Of a stretch of DNA of 64,000 nt, positions 10,449-21,967 are shown piece by piece. The DNA is taken from NCBI GenBank assembly GCA_016714905.1, contig JADKBW010000005.1, positions 1-64,000 on the forward strand, read 5' to 3'. The DNA is from Flavobacterium sp. GTDB lineage: Bacteria > Bacteroidota > Bacteroidia > Flavobacteriales > Flavobacteriaceae. The translations under genes and the position numbers were made by a program. Under the pieces are notes generated by a model that was not told where the DNA came from, ran no database searches, and saw only the letters and a program-made list of their open reading frames with translations. Each line of letters begins with the position of its first letter. Within the stretch, counting starts at the first letter, position 1.

Positions 10449-10456
10449 TAGCTTTG
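10449..10456 (+). promoter_or_regulatory. -7 box TAGCTTTG for the DUF4834 gene
   Basis: Exact TAnnTTTG match; the ATG at 10,474 lies 17 bases downstream, implying a very short 5' UTR. Confidence 0.5.
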
Positions 10457-10473
10457 TCCAAATTTATTTGACT

Positions 10474-10749
10474 ATGGAAATGGCTTCTTTTAGTGGAATT
10501 CTAAAAACAATATTCTACATCTTGGCATTCTATTATATTTTCAAATTTCTTGCTCGTTTGTTTTTACCCATCATGGTAAAAAAAGTGGTCGAGAAAGCAG
10601 GTGAAAATTTTCAACGCCAGTACCAATCCAATTACAATTCGAATTCAAATCAACCGCAAGACGAGTTTGTTAATACAACTTCAAAATCTAACAAGCCACG
10701 CGAAACTAAGAAAGTCGGCGAGTATATCGATTATGAGGAATTAGATTAA
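10474..10749 (+). CDS. DUF4834 family small membrane protein
   Basis: 91 residues from the ATG at 10,474; a TTG six bases earlier and an ATG six bases later are alternatives. One membrane segment (FYILAFYYIFKFLARLF) is followed by a hydrophilic Asn/Gln/Lys-rich tail ending VGEYIDYEELD, as in the Flavobacteriia DUF4834 family. Function unknown. Confidence 0.7.
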   Translation: MEMASFSGILKTIFYILAFYYIFKFLARLFLPIMVKKVVEKAGENFQRQYQSNYNSNSNQPQDEFVNTTSKSNKPRETKKVGEYIDYEELD

Positions 10750-10789
10750 ATTGAATTTCCTTTTCAGTCTTTCGTTTACAGTTTTTAAC

Positions 10790-10797
10790 TATTTTTG
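10790..10797 (+). promoter_or_regulatory. -7 box TATTTTTG for the YfhO gene
   Basis: Exact TAnnTTTG match 46 bases upstream of the YfhO ATG. Confidence 0.45.
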
Positions 10798-10842
10798 GCT
10801 GATATAATGTAAACGAATTAGCGCAATGGCGCACTTCTTATT

Positions 10843-13149
10843 ATGAATCTACTCAATAAATTTTATATCCACGCTGCAATTGTCGTTGGATTCATGCTTG
10901 TTTCTTGTATTTATTTTTACCCTGTACTTCAAGGGAAAAAGATTTTTCAATCTGATATTGTTCAGTACACTGGCATGGCCAAAGAGCAAATTGATTTTCG
11001 AGCTTCGAATAATGCGGAACCTTATTGGACCAATTCGGCGTTTGGCGGAATGCCAACGTACCAGCTTGGGGCTAATTATCCGCATGAATACATCAGTAAT
11101 TTAGACCATGTTTTGCGATTCTTACCGCGTCCGGCAGATTATTTATTTCTTTATTTCGTCGGATTCTATGTCTTGCTTCTTGTACTGAAGATTGATCCAT
11201 TGCAAGCATTTTTTGGTGCATTAGCATTCGGATTTTCTACTTATTTGATTATCATTCTCGGTGTTGGACATAATGCAAAAGCACATGCGATTGCTTATAT
11301 GCCCATGGTGGTTGCTGGTGTATTGCTCGTGTATAGGAAGTATTTTGTTCTCGGTGGTATTGTTACCATGTTGGCAGCAGCACTAGAGATCAATGCGAAT
11401 CACTTTCAGATGACGTACTATTTGTTGTTGTTACTTCTCGTGGTTTCGTGTTTTTATTTCGTCCAGTTTATAAAGGAAAAAGCCTATCTGACCATGGCTA
11501 AAGTAGTTGGGGTTTTTATGATTGCGGGAATACTTGCGATTGGTTCAAATGCAACTAATTTGTTAGCCACTTCGGAGTATGCTAAGTATAGTACACGTGA
11601 CAAAAGTGAATTGACTTTTAATGCAGATGGAACTAAAAATTTGACCAAGAACGCCATGTCGAACGACTATATAACTGAATATAGTTATGGAATTTTGGAA
11701 AGTCTAAATCTATTTGCGCCGCGAATTTTTGGAGGTTCCAATAGTGAGAATGTCGGAACTGATGGGGCAATGTATGAGTTTATTTTGAGTCAAAATGTTC
11801 CAGAAGCACAGGCTAAAGATTTTGTTTCAGCCATGCCAACGTATTGGGGAGATCAACCTATTGTTGCTGCACCAGCCTATATTGGATCAGTGGTTTTCTT
11901 TCTTTGCATCTTGGCGCTTTTTGTAGTAAAAAGACGAATCAAATATGCTTTCCTAATTGCAGCAATACTGTCGCTATTTTTATCATGGGGGAAGAATTTC
12001 CCCGCTTTGACAGATTTCTGTATCGACTATGTTCCGATGTATAATAAGTTCAGAGCAGTTTCTTCTATTCAAGTAATTTTAGAATTGTGCGCCCCAGTTT
12101 TGGCTATTTTGGGATTGCACTATTTTTTCAAAGCAGATAAAGATCGGCAGTGGAAAGTGCTTTGGCAATCGAGTGCTATTGGACTGGGAATATTGGCTTT
12201 GTTATTTGTATTTAAAGGTTCATTTGACTTCTCAGGTGCTTCGGATTCTTATTTTAGAGAAAGCTACGGACCTCAATTCGTAGATGCTTTGAAGTCGGAT
12301 CGGAAATCTATGTTTTTAGCAGATTTGTTGCGATCTGGATTTTTTATTTTTGTTGTTTCAGGTTTGTTTTGGTTGCATTCCAAAGATCGTTTAGCAAAAA
12401 ATACTACGATTATTTTGGTGGGAACTTTAATGGTATTCGATCTTTTCTTCATCGATAAGAATTATGTTAGCAGCAGTGATTTTGTAAGTGCGCGTGAAGT
12501 GGATATTCCTTTTCAAACAAGCGAAGCAGACGACATGATTTTGCAAGACACCACGCATTATCGGGTATTTGAAGTCGACGGCAATATGTCGAGTGCGCGC
12601 GCTTCCTATTTTCACAAATCGATTGGAGGCTATCATGCCGCGAAGCCAAGACGCATGCAACAGTTATTTGACTATCAAATTGCCAAAAACAATATGGAAG
12701 TTTTGAATATGCTAAACGTAAAGTATGTAATACAAACTGATAAAGAAGGCAAGCAAATTCCAACTTTAAACCCAGAAAATAATGGCAATGCTTGGTTTGT
12801 TCAAAAAGTAAAATTTGTTCAGACTGCTGACGGCGAAATGAAATCATTAAACAGGATTCCCACAAAAGATGTTGCGGTAATCAATCAAAAAGAGCTTGGT
12901 ACTTTGCAAGTCAAAACTGATTTTATTAAAGATACTTTGGCGACTATAATCCTTCAGCAGTATCAACCTAATTCACTAAAGTACATTTCAAATAATTCAA
13001 GCGATGGTTTAGCGGTTTTTTCCGAAATGTATTATTCAGATGGTTGAGGAAGTACAATCGCTTTGGCGAGTTCCATAGGAATAGTCCTGTTGATGGTGGG
13101 CGGTTTGTACTATGAGAGAAGGAAATTATGGTTTAATAAAAAGGAGTAA
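10843..13149 (+). CDS. YfhO family membrane protein with an internal 3' deletion
   Basis: Multi-pass membrane protein of the YfhO family (GT-C-like, linked in Firmicutes to lipoteichoic acid glycosylation; role in Bacteroidota unsettled). The first 735 codons are intact, with about a dozen membrane segments and a soluble domain after residue 540. The frame reaches TGA at 13,045 right after YYSDG, then continues in the same frame with GSTIALASSIGIVLL, a normal final membrane segment, to TAA at 13,149. From family memory, about 40 residues normally separate these two parts, so the TGA looks like a junction codon of a deletion. First of three genes in a surface-glycan group. Confidence 0.8.
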
Positions 13150-13186
13150 TTATCGTAATGGTTCAATTATTTACGAATTAAATCCT

Positions 13187-14491
13187 ATGAAAAAGGTCTT
13201 AATCATTGCGTATTATTTTCCACCGGCTGGAGGGCCAGGAGTACAACGATGGTTAAAATTTGTGAAGTATTTACCCGATTTTGGTATTCAGCCAATCGTT
13301 TATGTTCCAGAAAATCCATCGTATCCTATTATTGACGAGGATTTGATTCGAGAGGTTTCTGACAAAGTGATTGTACTTAAAAAGACAATCATTGAACCTT
13401 ATGGATTAGCCTCATTTTTTTCGAAGAACAAAATAAAGAAGATAAGTTCTGGCATTATTCCGAGTAAAGATAAGCAGTCCAGGCTGGAAAAATTATTATT
13501 GTGGATTCGCGGTAATTTGTTTATTCCTGATGCTCGGGTTCTTTGGGTCAAACCATCAGTAGCCTATTTGAAAAAGTATATCGTTGACAACGAAATTGAC
13601 ACCATAATCACTACTGGTCCGCCACATAGTTTGCATTTAATCGGCCTAAAGTTAAGACAACAATTGTCAATTCGCTGGATTGCGGATTTTCGCGACCCAT
13701 GGATTACCATTGGATATCATCATCAACTAAAACTAACTGCTTCTTCAATGAGAAAGCATGAAGCGCTTGAGTTGAAAGTTCTAAATACTGCCGACGAGTT
13801 GTTGGTGACTAGCAAGAGTACGAGGTTGGAGTTTATTCGAAAAACAACGAAACCTATTTCCGTAATTACCAATGGATATGATGTTGAACAGATATCGAAG
13901 CAATCGCTCGATGAGAAGTTTAGTCTAGCACATATTGGATCTTTGCTTTCTGAGAGAAATCCAATCATTTTGTGGCAATGTTTAGCGGAATTGGTTAGAG
14001 AAAATCCGAGTTTTGCCAGGCATTTAGAACTAAAATTAATCGGAACGATCAGTAGCGACGTCATAGAGGCCATTAAGAGCTACGATCTCGAGCGTTTTCT
14101 GAATCTGATGGGTTATGTTTCTCATCAAGAAGCACTAATTCAGCAAAGGAAATCGCAGCTATTATTATTGATCGAGATTAATTCAAAAAACACGATTAGT
14201 ATTATTCCTGGAAAATTATTTGAATACATGGCTTCAGGTAGACCAATTCTTGCGATTGGTCCTTTAGGGTCTGATTTTTCAGAGATTATTGCCGAAACGA
14301 ATACGGGTGTATTTTTTGACTATTCCCAGAAAGATGCTTTAAAGACTTCAATCCTCAGTTTCTATCAGTCCTTTTTGGATGGTAAATTAGGTGTAAATGC
14401 CGTTGGCTTAGAAGCTTATTCTAGACAAAAATTGACTGAAAAATTATCAGAGGTAATTTACAACGCTAACAATCAAAATCCAAAGAATTAG
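13187..14491 (+). CDS. glycosyltransferase family 4-type protein
   Basis: 434 residues from the ATG at 13,187 (MKKVLIIAYYFPP); the longer frame upstream overlaps the YfhO end and is rejected. Visible features are the N-terminal YYFPPAGGPGVQRWLKF, typical of retaining GT-B glycosyltransferases, the FRDPW segment, and the C-terminal IPGKLFEYMASGRPILA donor-binding region with its conserved Glu. It probably adds a sugar to a cell-surface polysaccharide or lipid-linked glycan. The gene lies between YfhO and a Wzx-like flippase with a 4-base gap to the latter. Confidence 0.85.
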   Translation: MKKVLIIAYYFPPAGGPGVQRWLKFVKYLPDFGIQPIVYVPENPSYPIIDEDLIREVSDKVIVLKKTIIEPYGLASFFSKNKIKKISSGIIPSKDKQSRLEKLLLWIRGNLFIPDARVLWVKPSVAYLKKYIVDNEIDTIITTGPPHSLHLIGLKLRQQLSIRWIADFRDPWITIGYHHQLKLTASSMRKHEALELKVLNTADELLVTSKSTRLEFIRKTTKPISVITNGYDVEQISKQSLDEKFSLAHIGSLLSERNPIILWQCLAELVRENPSFARHLELKLIGTISSDVIEAIKSYDLERFLNLMGYVSHQEALIQQRKSQLLLLIEINSKNTISIIPGKLFEYMASGRPILAIGPLGSDFSEIIAETNTGVFFDYSQKDALKTSILSFYQSFLDGKLGVNAVGLEAYSRQKLTEKLSEVIYNANNQNPKN

Positions 14492-14495
14492 ATTT

Positions 14496-15978
14496 ATGGG
14501 AATTGTAATGCATCAATCAATAAAAAATACGGTCATTACCTATTTGGGTTTTGGTATTGGTGCGATTAACGCGTTGTTTTTGTACACCAACTTCTTAGGA
14601 AAGACGCACTATGGAATGGTGGCGTTTTTGCTTTCAGCTGCGAATATTATGATGCCATTAATGGCTTTCGGAGTTCACAATACATTAATTAGATACTATT
14701 CAAAATGCACCACGAAAGAGGAGCGTGACAAGTTCTTAAGCTTTATGCTGTGGATGCCATTATTGTTGATAGTTCCAATTACTTCAATTACTTATTTTTT
14801 CTACGACCAGATTGCTTTTTTTATTTTAAAAGAAAATCCAACAGTAAAACCTTTTTTTGTGGCTGGTTCCAATCATTGGAATTTGTATGGGGTATTTTGA
14901 GGTATATTACGCTTGGGTAAAAGTGCATATGCAGTCGGTTTTTGGCAACTTCATTAGCGAAGTTCTAGTGCGAATTGTAGTGTTATTGATGCTATTTGCA
15001 GTGCATTTAAATTGGCTGACTAAAGATCAATTTATCTACGGATTGGTATTCGCCTATTTTCTGCAGTTTATGGCGATGAAAACTTATGCGTTCTACGTAA
15101 AGATGCCTGTTTTTTCATTTTCGATTCCACATAATTTTAAAGAGATTTTTGGATATTCATTTTTCATCATACTTTCAGGAAGCGTGGCTGTTTTACTAAT
15201 GGATTTTGACAAAGTAATGATACCCGCTTACGAAAACATCGGGAGCAATGCCTTGTATTCTGTCGCTATTTTTATTGCGACTGTCATTGCAGTTCCAAGC
15301 AGGGCTATGCTGCAAATTATCTATCCGATTACGGCCAAGTTGATCACAGAAAATAAGCAAGAAGAATTAAGGGATTTATATCAGAAAAGTGCTATTAATT
15401 TACAGGTTTTCGGTGGGTTCGTCATGTTGGGTGTATTTTTGAATATCAAAGAGATTTATCAATTGATCCCCCAAGAGTATAGCGGTGGGATTTTGGTGGT
15501 TTTTTTAATTGGCTTGTCTAAATTTTACGATGTTATACTTGGAAATAACAATGCCATAATTCTCAATACGAAATATTATAAATGGGTATTATTTTTTGGT
15601 TTGCTTTTGGTGTTTATGATGATTGTGTTGAATATGATATTTATTCCAATTTACGGAATTGAAGGGGCTGCATTGGCAACACTTATTTCGGTGATTGTTT
15701 ACAATTCGATAAAGCTCTGGTTTGTGGTTAGGAAAATGAATTTGTTTCCGTTTACCAAAAAGACAATTCAATCGTTAGGAATCATTGCTGTTGTTTTTAT
15801 ACTATTCTATTTTTGGGATTTCCCCTTTCATGCGATTGTCAATATTATTTTGAAGTCGACACTAATCACTATGGTATACATTTATCTCAACTATTCTTGG
15901 AAAATTTCGCCTGAAATTAATGGTGTTATCCATTCTTCGATAGAGAAGCTGGGCGTTACTTTTAAAAAGAGTACATAA
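14496..15978 (+). CDS. Wzx-type oligosaccharide flippase, frame-broken
   Basis: About 494 residues in two frames. The first frame (MGIVMHQSIKNT) gives the initial membrane segments and runs to a seven-T tract at 14,852-14,858; the second frame resumes at WLVPIIGICMGYFEVYY. One T missing from an eight-T run restores KPFFLWLVPIIG. The whole has 12-14 hydrophobic segments and matches the polysaccharide biosynthesis/MATE-like MOP family. It would flip lipid-linked glycans across the inner membrane together with the neighbouring glycosyltransferase. Confidence 0.8.
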
Positions 15979-15981
15979 AAA

Positions 15982-16014
15982 AATCCCGCACGTATTACTA
16001 GTACTTGCGGGATT
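15982..16014 (-). terminator. minus-strand terminator of the 51-residue gene
   Basis: AATCCCGCA and TGCGGGATT form a 9-bp stem. On the minus strand it is followed by seven T, while on the plus strand it is followed by CAACC. It is therefore directional for minus-strand transcription and points to a minus-strand transcript from 16,0xx-16,2xx. Confidence 0.65.
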
Positions 16015-16038
16015 CAACCAAAACAAACCCAATTTTAT

Positions 16039-16194
16039 TTACTTAACCCATTTTTTCGAAAAGTGATAAGTAGTGTAACCTTCATATTCACTTTCGTGTT
16101 TTGTAAAGCAATAACCGTACCGAATAAGGTTTCTTATTATAAAACCAATAGTATTTATTAATTGATCTTGCTGCTCATATATTGAGTTTAGCAT
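16039..16194 (-). CDS. 51-residue protein of unknown function
   Basis: An uninterrupted minus-strand frame starts at the ATG at 16,194 (MLNSIYEQQDQLIN) and ends at 16,039 (YHFSKKWVK). An in-frame TGA immediately precedes the ATG, so the start is fixed. The C-terminal part is aromatic and basic (YGYCFTKHE, YEGYTTYHF). A directional terminator follows 25 bases after the stop, which is the best support that it is expressed. No domain recognised. It sits convergent to the flippase and divergent from the secreted-protein gene at 16,387. Confidence 0.55.
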   Translation of the reverse strand: MLNSIYEQQDQLINTIGFIIRNLIRYGYCFTKHESEYEGYTTYHFSKKWVK

Positions 16195-16360
16195 TCAATT
16201 TGACTTAAGGCAACCTCGTTACAACTGAGATAATTCAAATCAGATAGTACATTTAGCAGTTTAAACAACTGTATATCAATCACGTGTAAAGTTTTTTATA
16301 AAATCTCTTATGTGCGTTTTAGTAATTTTTCTGAACTAGCGTTCATTAGAAGCAATTTTG

Positions 16361-16368
16361 TATTTTTG
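16361..16368 (+). promoter_or_regulatory. -7 box TATTTTTG for the gene at 16,387
   Basis: Exact TAnnTTTG match 19 bases before the ATG, implying a leader of only about 12 bases. Confidence 0.5.
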
Positions 16369-16386
16369 GAAAAATTTTAGAAAACG

Positions 16387-16848
16387 ATGAAGAAGCTGAT
16401 TACTAGTTTTTTACTTTCAATGTCTGTTTTTGCGATGTCGCAAACCATGCCAACAAAACTCAATGATCAAAGGCGGTTCTTTTCTGATAGCCGATTGTTT
16501 TATGCATGGAATCAAGAAAAAGATGCCTATGATTTGAAAGATACAGAATATGAAACTTCTGTTATAGACATTCGTGAAATCAATACTAAGAATAGCGGCT
16601 ATATTGTGATAGCGCTTACTGATGATGGAAAAACAAGACTGTACCATGGCTCCATTGTAAATTATTCTGTGGATGAGGAAGGCATATCTACATGGATTTT
16701 AAGATCTAAGAGTGCGCGTGGAAAACTGTCGTTAGATCATAAAAAGAAAAAAATAACGTATTCATTCGAGAGCAACGAAACACGTTATGTGAAAATTTTT
16801 GTTTTCAACTTATTCTTTGAAGGAGACCAAATTGACGTTCCAGAGTAA
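16387..16848 (+). CDS. hypothetical secreted protein
   Basis: 153 residues with a signal peptide (MKKLITSFLLSMSVFA, cleavage after MSQ). The mature protein is mixed charged with beta-like stretches and no recognised domain, T9SS tail or lipobox. It converges on uvrA with three bases between the stops. Confidence 0.6.
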   Translation: MKKLITSFLLSMSVFAMSQTMPTKLNDQRRFFSDSRLFYAWNQEKDAYDLKDTEYETSVIDIREINTKNSGYIVIALTDDGKTRLYHGSIVNYSVDEEGISTWILRSKSARGKLSLDHKKKKITYSFESNETRYVKIFVFNLFFEGDQIDVPE

Positions 16849-16851
16849 TCT

Positions 16852-19655
16852 TTATAATTTTAACTTTAGGTACTTTCCTGTAATAGATAATTTGTTTTTT
16901 ACTAGTTCTTCGGGAGTGCCAATACCCAGTAGTTGACCGCCATTTTCCCCGCCTTCAGGACCTAAATCTATGATGTAGTCTGCGCATTTGATGAGGTCAA
17001 GATTATGCTCTATTACGATAATGGAATGACCGTTTTCAAGTAAGGCGTCGAAAGAAGCTAACAATTTTTTGATGTCGTGAAAATGCAAACCAGTGGTAGG
17101 TTCATCGAATATAAAAAGTGCTTTTTCTTTAGTATTTCCTTTCACAAGAAAAGTCGCAAGTTTGATTCGTTGGGCTTCACCGCCTGATAATGTTGACGAA
17201 GATTGTCCCAATTGAACGTATCCCAATCCAACATCTTGTAACGGTTGTAACTTCTGCACAATTTTCGATTGTTTTGTTTCTTTAAAGAACGCTATGGCAT
17301 CATCTATCGTCAGCGTAAGGATATGATCAATGTTTTTTCCTTCGAAATGAACTTCAAGAATTTCTTTTTTGAAACGCTTACCACTGCAAGTTTCGCAAGG
17401 TAAATGCACATCCGCCATAAACACCATCTCGACATTAATCGACCCTTCGCCGCTGCAAGTTTCGCATCGTCCACCATCTACATTAAAAGAGAAATGTTTA
17501 GGCAAATAGCCCCTTATTTTCGATAATTTTTCTTTAGAAAATAAGTCCCTAATATCATCGTATGCTTTAATATATGTGACAGTATTAGAACGAGAACTTC
17601 TTCCAATTGGATTTTGATCAACATATTCTATGTGACGAATTTTATGATAGTAGCCTTGCATATCAATAAACTGACCGGCTTTTTCTCCAACTCCGTCCAG
17701 TTTCTTCTGCATTGCAGGGTACAGGATTTTCTTCACTAAGGTGCTTTTTCCGCTTCCGGAAACGCCAGTGATGACTGTTAGTACTTCGAGAGGAAATTTA
17801 ACATCGATATTTTGTAAGTTATTCTCACGAGCACCCAATATTTCAATGTAGTTCGCCCATTTTCGTCTTGTTTTGGGCACAGTAATTTCTAATGCTCCGC
17901 TCAAATATTTTGCAGTTAGTGAATCGGCGTTTAATAATTCCTGAAACGTACCTTGCGCGACTAGTTCTCCACCGTAAGTCCCGGCCTCTGGACCAATATC
18001 AATAATCATGTCGGCAGCCTTCATGATATCTTCATCATGTTCGACGACGATAACCGTATTTCCTAAGTCACGTAAGGATAGCAAAACATTTATTAATCTT
18101 TCCGTGTCTTTAGGATGTAATCCGATGCTTGGTTCATCTAAAATATACATCGAACCCACTAAGCTACTTCCCAATGAAGTAGCGAGATTAATACGTTGCG
18201 ATTCACCGCCAGAAAGCGTTGCAGAATTCCGGTTTAATGTTAGGTACTCTAATCCAACATCCACTAAAAAATTGAGTCGATTATTGATTTCAATTAATAG
18301 TCGTTTTGCTACTTTTTGATCAAATTCACTAAGCTTCATTTCTTTAAAGAAAGCAACTAAATTTCTAATTGGTAAATCAACCAAATCGGAAATTGTTTTG
18401 CCTTCAATCTTAACGTATGAAGCTTCAATGCGAAGGCGTTTTCCTTTACAGGAGTGGCATTTGGTTTTGCCACGATAGCGAGACAACATAACTCTATTTT
18501 GAATCTTGTAGTTCTTTTCTTCGAGTTCTTTAAAGAAATCGTTAAGTCCCTGAAAATATTCATTTCCTAACCAAACCAGTTCTTTTTGCTCATCAGAGAG
18601 TTGATAAAAAGGCTTATGAATCGGGAAGTCGAATTTATAGGCGTTATTGACTAATTCATCTCTATACCAACTCATGCTTTCTCCCCGCCAGGGAAAAATA
18701 GCATTTTCGTATACTGATAAGGCAGTGTTTGGAACGACTAATTCGGAATCAATCCCGATGATGTTTCCATAGCCTTCACAAACAGGACAAGCTCCGTATG
18801 GATTGTTAAAACTGAACAAATGTACATTTGGTTCCAAAAATGAAATACCATCTAATTCAAAATTGTTACTAAACTCAAACTTCTTTTTTGCATCTAATTC
18901 TTGCAAGTAACAGATACCTTTGCCTTCAAAGAAAGCTGTTTGAACCGCGTCCGAAAGACGATTATAGAATTCTTCTTCCTTTTTTACAACAATTCGATCT
19001 ACGACTAAGAGAATTTCATTTTGTTTTTTTGAGTTGTTACTGAACAGCGTTGTTGGCAACTCATCCAATCTCACAATTTCATGATCGACAACAATTCTAG
19101 CGAATCCTTGCTGCAACAGTGCTTTGAGCTTATCTTCTAATTTTCTGCCTTCTTCTAGATGAATTGGAGCAAGAAGCAACCATTTGCTATCTAGTTCAAT
19201 CGTTTTGACAGTATTGATGACGTCAGTAACTGTATTTTTCTTTACCTCGAGATTTGAAATCGGAGAATAAGTTTTTCCGATTCTCGCATACAATAATTTT
19301 AAGTAGTCATAGATTTCAGTTGAAGTACCAACCGTAGATCTCGCATTAGTAGTATTTACTTTTTGTTCAATTGCTATGGCCGAGCAATACCTTTTATATA
19401 TTCAACTTTTGGTTTGTCAAGTCTACCAAGGAACTGACGTGCGTACGATGACAAACTTTCGACATAGCGACGCTGGCCTTCAGCATATAAAGTATCGAAT
19501 GCGAGAGATGATTTACCGGATCCTGACAAGCCGGTAATTACAACAAGCTTATTTCGTGGAATAGCAACATCAAGATTTTTTAGATTATGGACTTGAGCTC
19601 CTTTTATGATGATGTTTTTCTTCGGTTCCAGAGTAGAAATATCTCTTGTAATCAT
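16852..19655 (-). CDS. uvrA: excinuclease ABC subunit UvrA, one-base frame break
   Basis: About 934 residues, the normal UvrA length, in two frames. The first 93 residues carry Walker A (GLSGSGKSS, 42-50). The second frame carries the zinc-binding CPVCEGYG and CHSCKGKR pairs, LSGGESQRINLA, the second Walker A GVSGSGKST, the CETCSGEG / CETCSGKR zinc finger and LSGGEAQRIKLA. At about 19,382 the codons for GIARP* become GIAPAIAIEQKVN if one C is restored (CTCGG to CTCCGG), which is the expected UvrA sequence. Damage recognition subunit of nucleotide excision repair, acting with UvrB and UvrC on DNA in the cytoplasm. A functional gene with a consensus error is more likely than a pseudogene. Confidence 0.95.
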
Positions 19656-19674
19656 TATTGATTTGAATTTGATA

Positions 19675-19682
19675 CAAATGTA
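19675..19682 (-). promoter_or_regulatory. -7 box TACATTTG for uvrA
   Basis: Exact TAnnTTTG match 19 bases upstream of the uvrA start. I saw no LexA-like dyad next to it. Confidence 0.5.
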
Positions 19683-20055
19683 ATTAATTCTATTTTGAGA
19701 AAGGGCAAAAGATGTTGAGCATGCTAAACAATTGCAGAAATGATAATTTCCATATTTTAATTTTTTGCCGTATTTATTTAATCAAAATGTATAATTGGTG
19801 ACATGGCATTAGATTAATTGTATTTTTATAATAACCATCTTATTCTGAACGATTGATTTACCTTTACATTGCCTCTACACAATTGATTTGTAATATTTAT
19901 TGTAAATGATAAAGAATCCGCGCAATGTCAAATATACCAAGAGGTTTAATCATTTTTTTATCATTTTTTTCTGTATAGTTTTTATATAGTTGCTTTTAAA
20001 AGGAAGATAAATATATTTTACTAGATTTACCTAAAACAATTAAATTTTATTTATT
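19683..20055. other. gene-free spacer between uvrA and the GH3 chimera
   Basis: Very AT-rich, with no small frame, terminator or repeat that I can support. It must hold the promoter for the gene at 20,056; TATAGTTG near 19,991 is a one-mismatch -7 candidate. Confidence 0.4.
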
Positions 20056-21883
20056 ATGAAAAAAATTACTCTTTTTATTTTCCTTTTGACTTTTTCACTA
20101 GGATATTCGCAAGATCTTTTATTAGGTTTTGAATCTGCTGAAAGCGGTGGTATTAATGGAGATCCTTTTGGGAATGGACCTGCTCCAACTGTAGAAGCTG
20201 GTACTGGAAGTAACACATCTCAAGTGCTCAAAATAGTTGGAAACCCTGTAGGTGAGCCATGGCAAGGAATAAATTTAAATTTAACATCACTTGTTAACTT
20301 GACAGCTACCCAAACCATGACTATGGATGTATTTTCTGATGCGCCAATTACATTTTTAGTTAAAGTAACTGGTGGTGTTGGTGGACCTGCTATAGTTGCT
20401 GCTCCTGTAACACATACTGGAGGAAGTACATGGCAAACAATTTCGTTTACTTTTGATACTTCATTAGACGGTCAAGCAGCACCAGCTACTGGTGTATATA
20501 GTGGTTTTGTTATACACACCTATTGGGTTGCCGGTGAAACTTCATTTTTTCCTGGTGGAACGCCTATTCCAAGACCAGAGAGAACTTTTTACGTAGATAA
20601 TATTAAAAAAGAAGGGAAGGATAAAGGAAGCTACTATTGATGATGCCGCCAAAAGAATTTTGAAAGTAAAATTTGAATTGGGTTTATTTGATAATCCCTA
20701 TAAATACTGCAATGAAGTTTATGAGAACGCTACCGTTGGGAAACCAGCATTTCACGAAGCAGTCTTGGATATGGCTAAAAAATCAATTGTATTGTTAAAG
20801 AATGAAGGCAATTTGCTGCCATTAAAGAATGAAGGTCAAAAAATCGCACTAATTGGTGCGCTAGCATCTGATAAGAATAGTCCACTAGGGAATTGGCGTT
20901 TAGCGGCGGATGACAATACAGCCGTTTCTGTTTTAGAAGGATTGCAAGAATATAAGGGCAATCAATTGACTTACGCAAAAGGCGCAGAAGTAGTTACCGG
21001 AGAAACGCGCTTTGCAAAGGAAGTCGCCGTCAACACAACGGATAAATCTGGATTTGCAGAAGCGCTCGAAATAGCAAAAGGCGCTGATGTAGTTATTATG
21101 GTTTTGGGTGAAAACGGATACCAATCAGGAGAAGGAAGAAGCCGAACCGACATTGGTTTGCCAGGTGTGCAACAAGAACCGCTAGAAGCTGCGTATCAGG
21201 TAAATAAAAATATTGTTTTGGTATTAAATAACGGAAGACCTCTCGCGATTCAATGGGCCGCCGATCATCTACCTGCAATTGTTGAGGCATGGCAATTAGG
21301 AACACAGAGTGGTCGTGCAATTGCTCAAGTTTTATACGGAGATTACAATCCAAGTGGAAAACTACCAATGACTTTTCCGAGAAACGTGGGACAGTTACCA
21401 ATATATTATAATTATAAAAGTACGGGCCGACCAGATCCAGAAAAGGATAATGGTGTTGTCTTTTGGTCGCATTATAGTGACGAAAAACACACGCCGTTAT
21501 ACCCATTCGGCTATGGATTAAGTTATTCAAAGTTTGAATATTCAAATTTAAAACTCAACAAAACTACTTTTTCAAACGGTGGAAGGATTGTAGTTTCAGT
21601 CGACATAACGAACAATAGTAAAGTCGCTGGAAAGGAAATAGTGCAGTGGTATATTCGCGATTTAGTTGGAAGTTTTGCGCGTCCAGTAAAAGAACTAAAA
21701 GGTTTCGACTTGGTCGAACTAAAACCATTTGAAACAAAAACAGTCAATTTCATCATTAATGAAGAAACAATCCAATTTTATACTTCAAATTCAAAATGGG
21801 AAGCGGAGAAAGGTGAATTTAAAGTTTTTGTTGGTGGAAATTCAGAAACAACGATTATGGCAGATTTTCAGTATGTAGAGTAA
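20056..21883 (+). pseudogene. chimera: secreted carbohydrate-binding-like N-terminus joined to C-terminal half of GH3 beta-glucosidase (BglX type)
   Basis: Residues 1-185 are a signal peptide (MKKITLFIFLLTF, cleavage after YSQ) and a beta-sandwich-like domain ending in RTFYVDNI, as found at the front of flavobacterial secreted GH16-type or PUL proteins. It then passes into KEGK and, with one A removed from the AAA at 20,623, into KEATIDDAAKRILKVKF, a conserved GH3 segment. The rest is a GH3 alpha/beta domain (VLNNGRPLAIQW, YGDYNPSGKLPMTFP) and a fibronectin III-like end. The N-terminal barrel with the catalytic aspartate is absent. Either a real deletion fused two neighbouring glycan-utilisation genes or the assembly collapsed several kilobases. 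Catalytically incompetent as it stands. Confidence 0.7.
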
Positions 21884-21967
21884 AGAGTTAATCGCGAAAT
21901 TTAGTTGAAGTGAAGTCGTAATAATAAAATTTTTATTGCATCAGAACTGTTAAATTTCAATCTAATG

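Noticed and set aside
21096..21545. 149-residue minus-strand frame opposite the GH3 part
   Set aside because: The plus-strand frame is clear GH3; the antisense protein has no start context or family resemblance.
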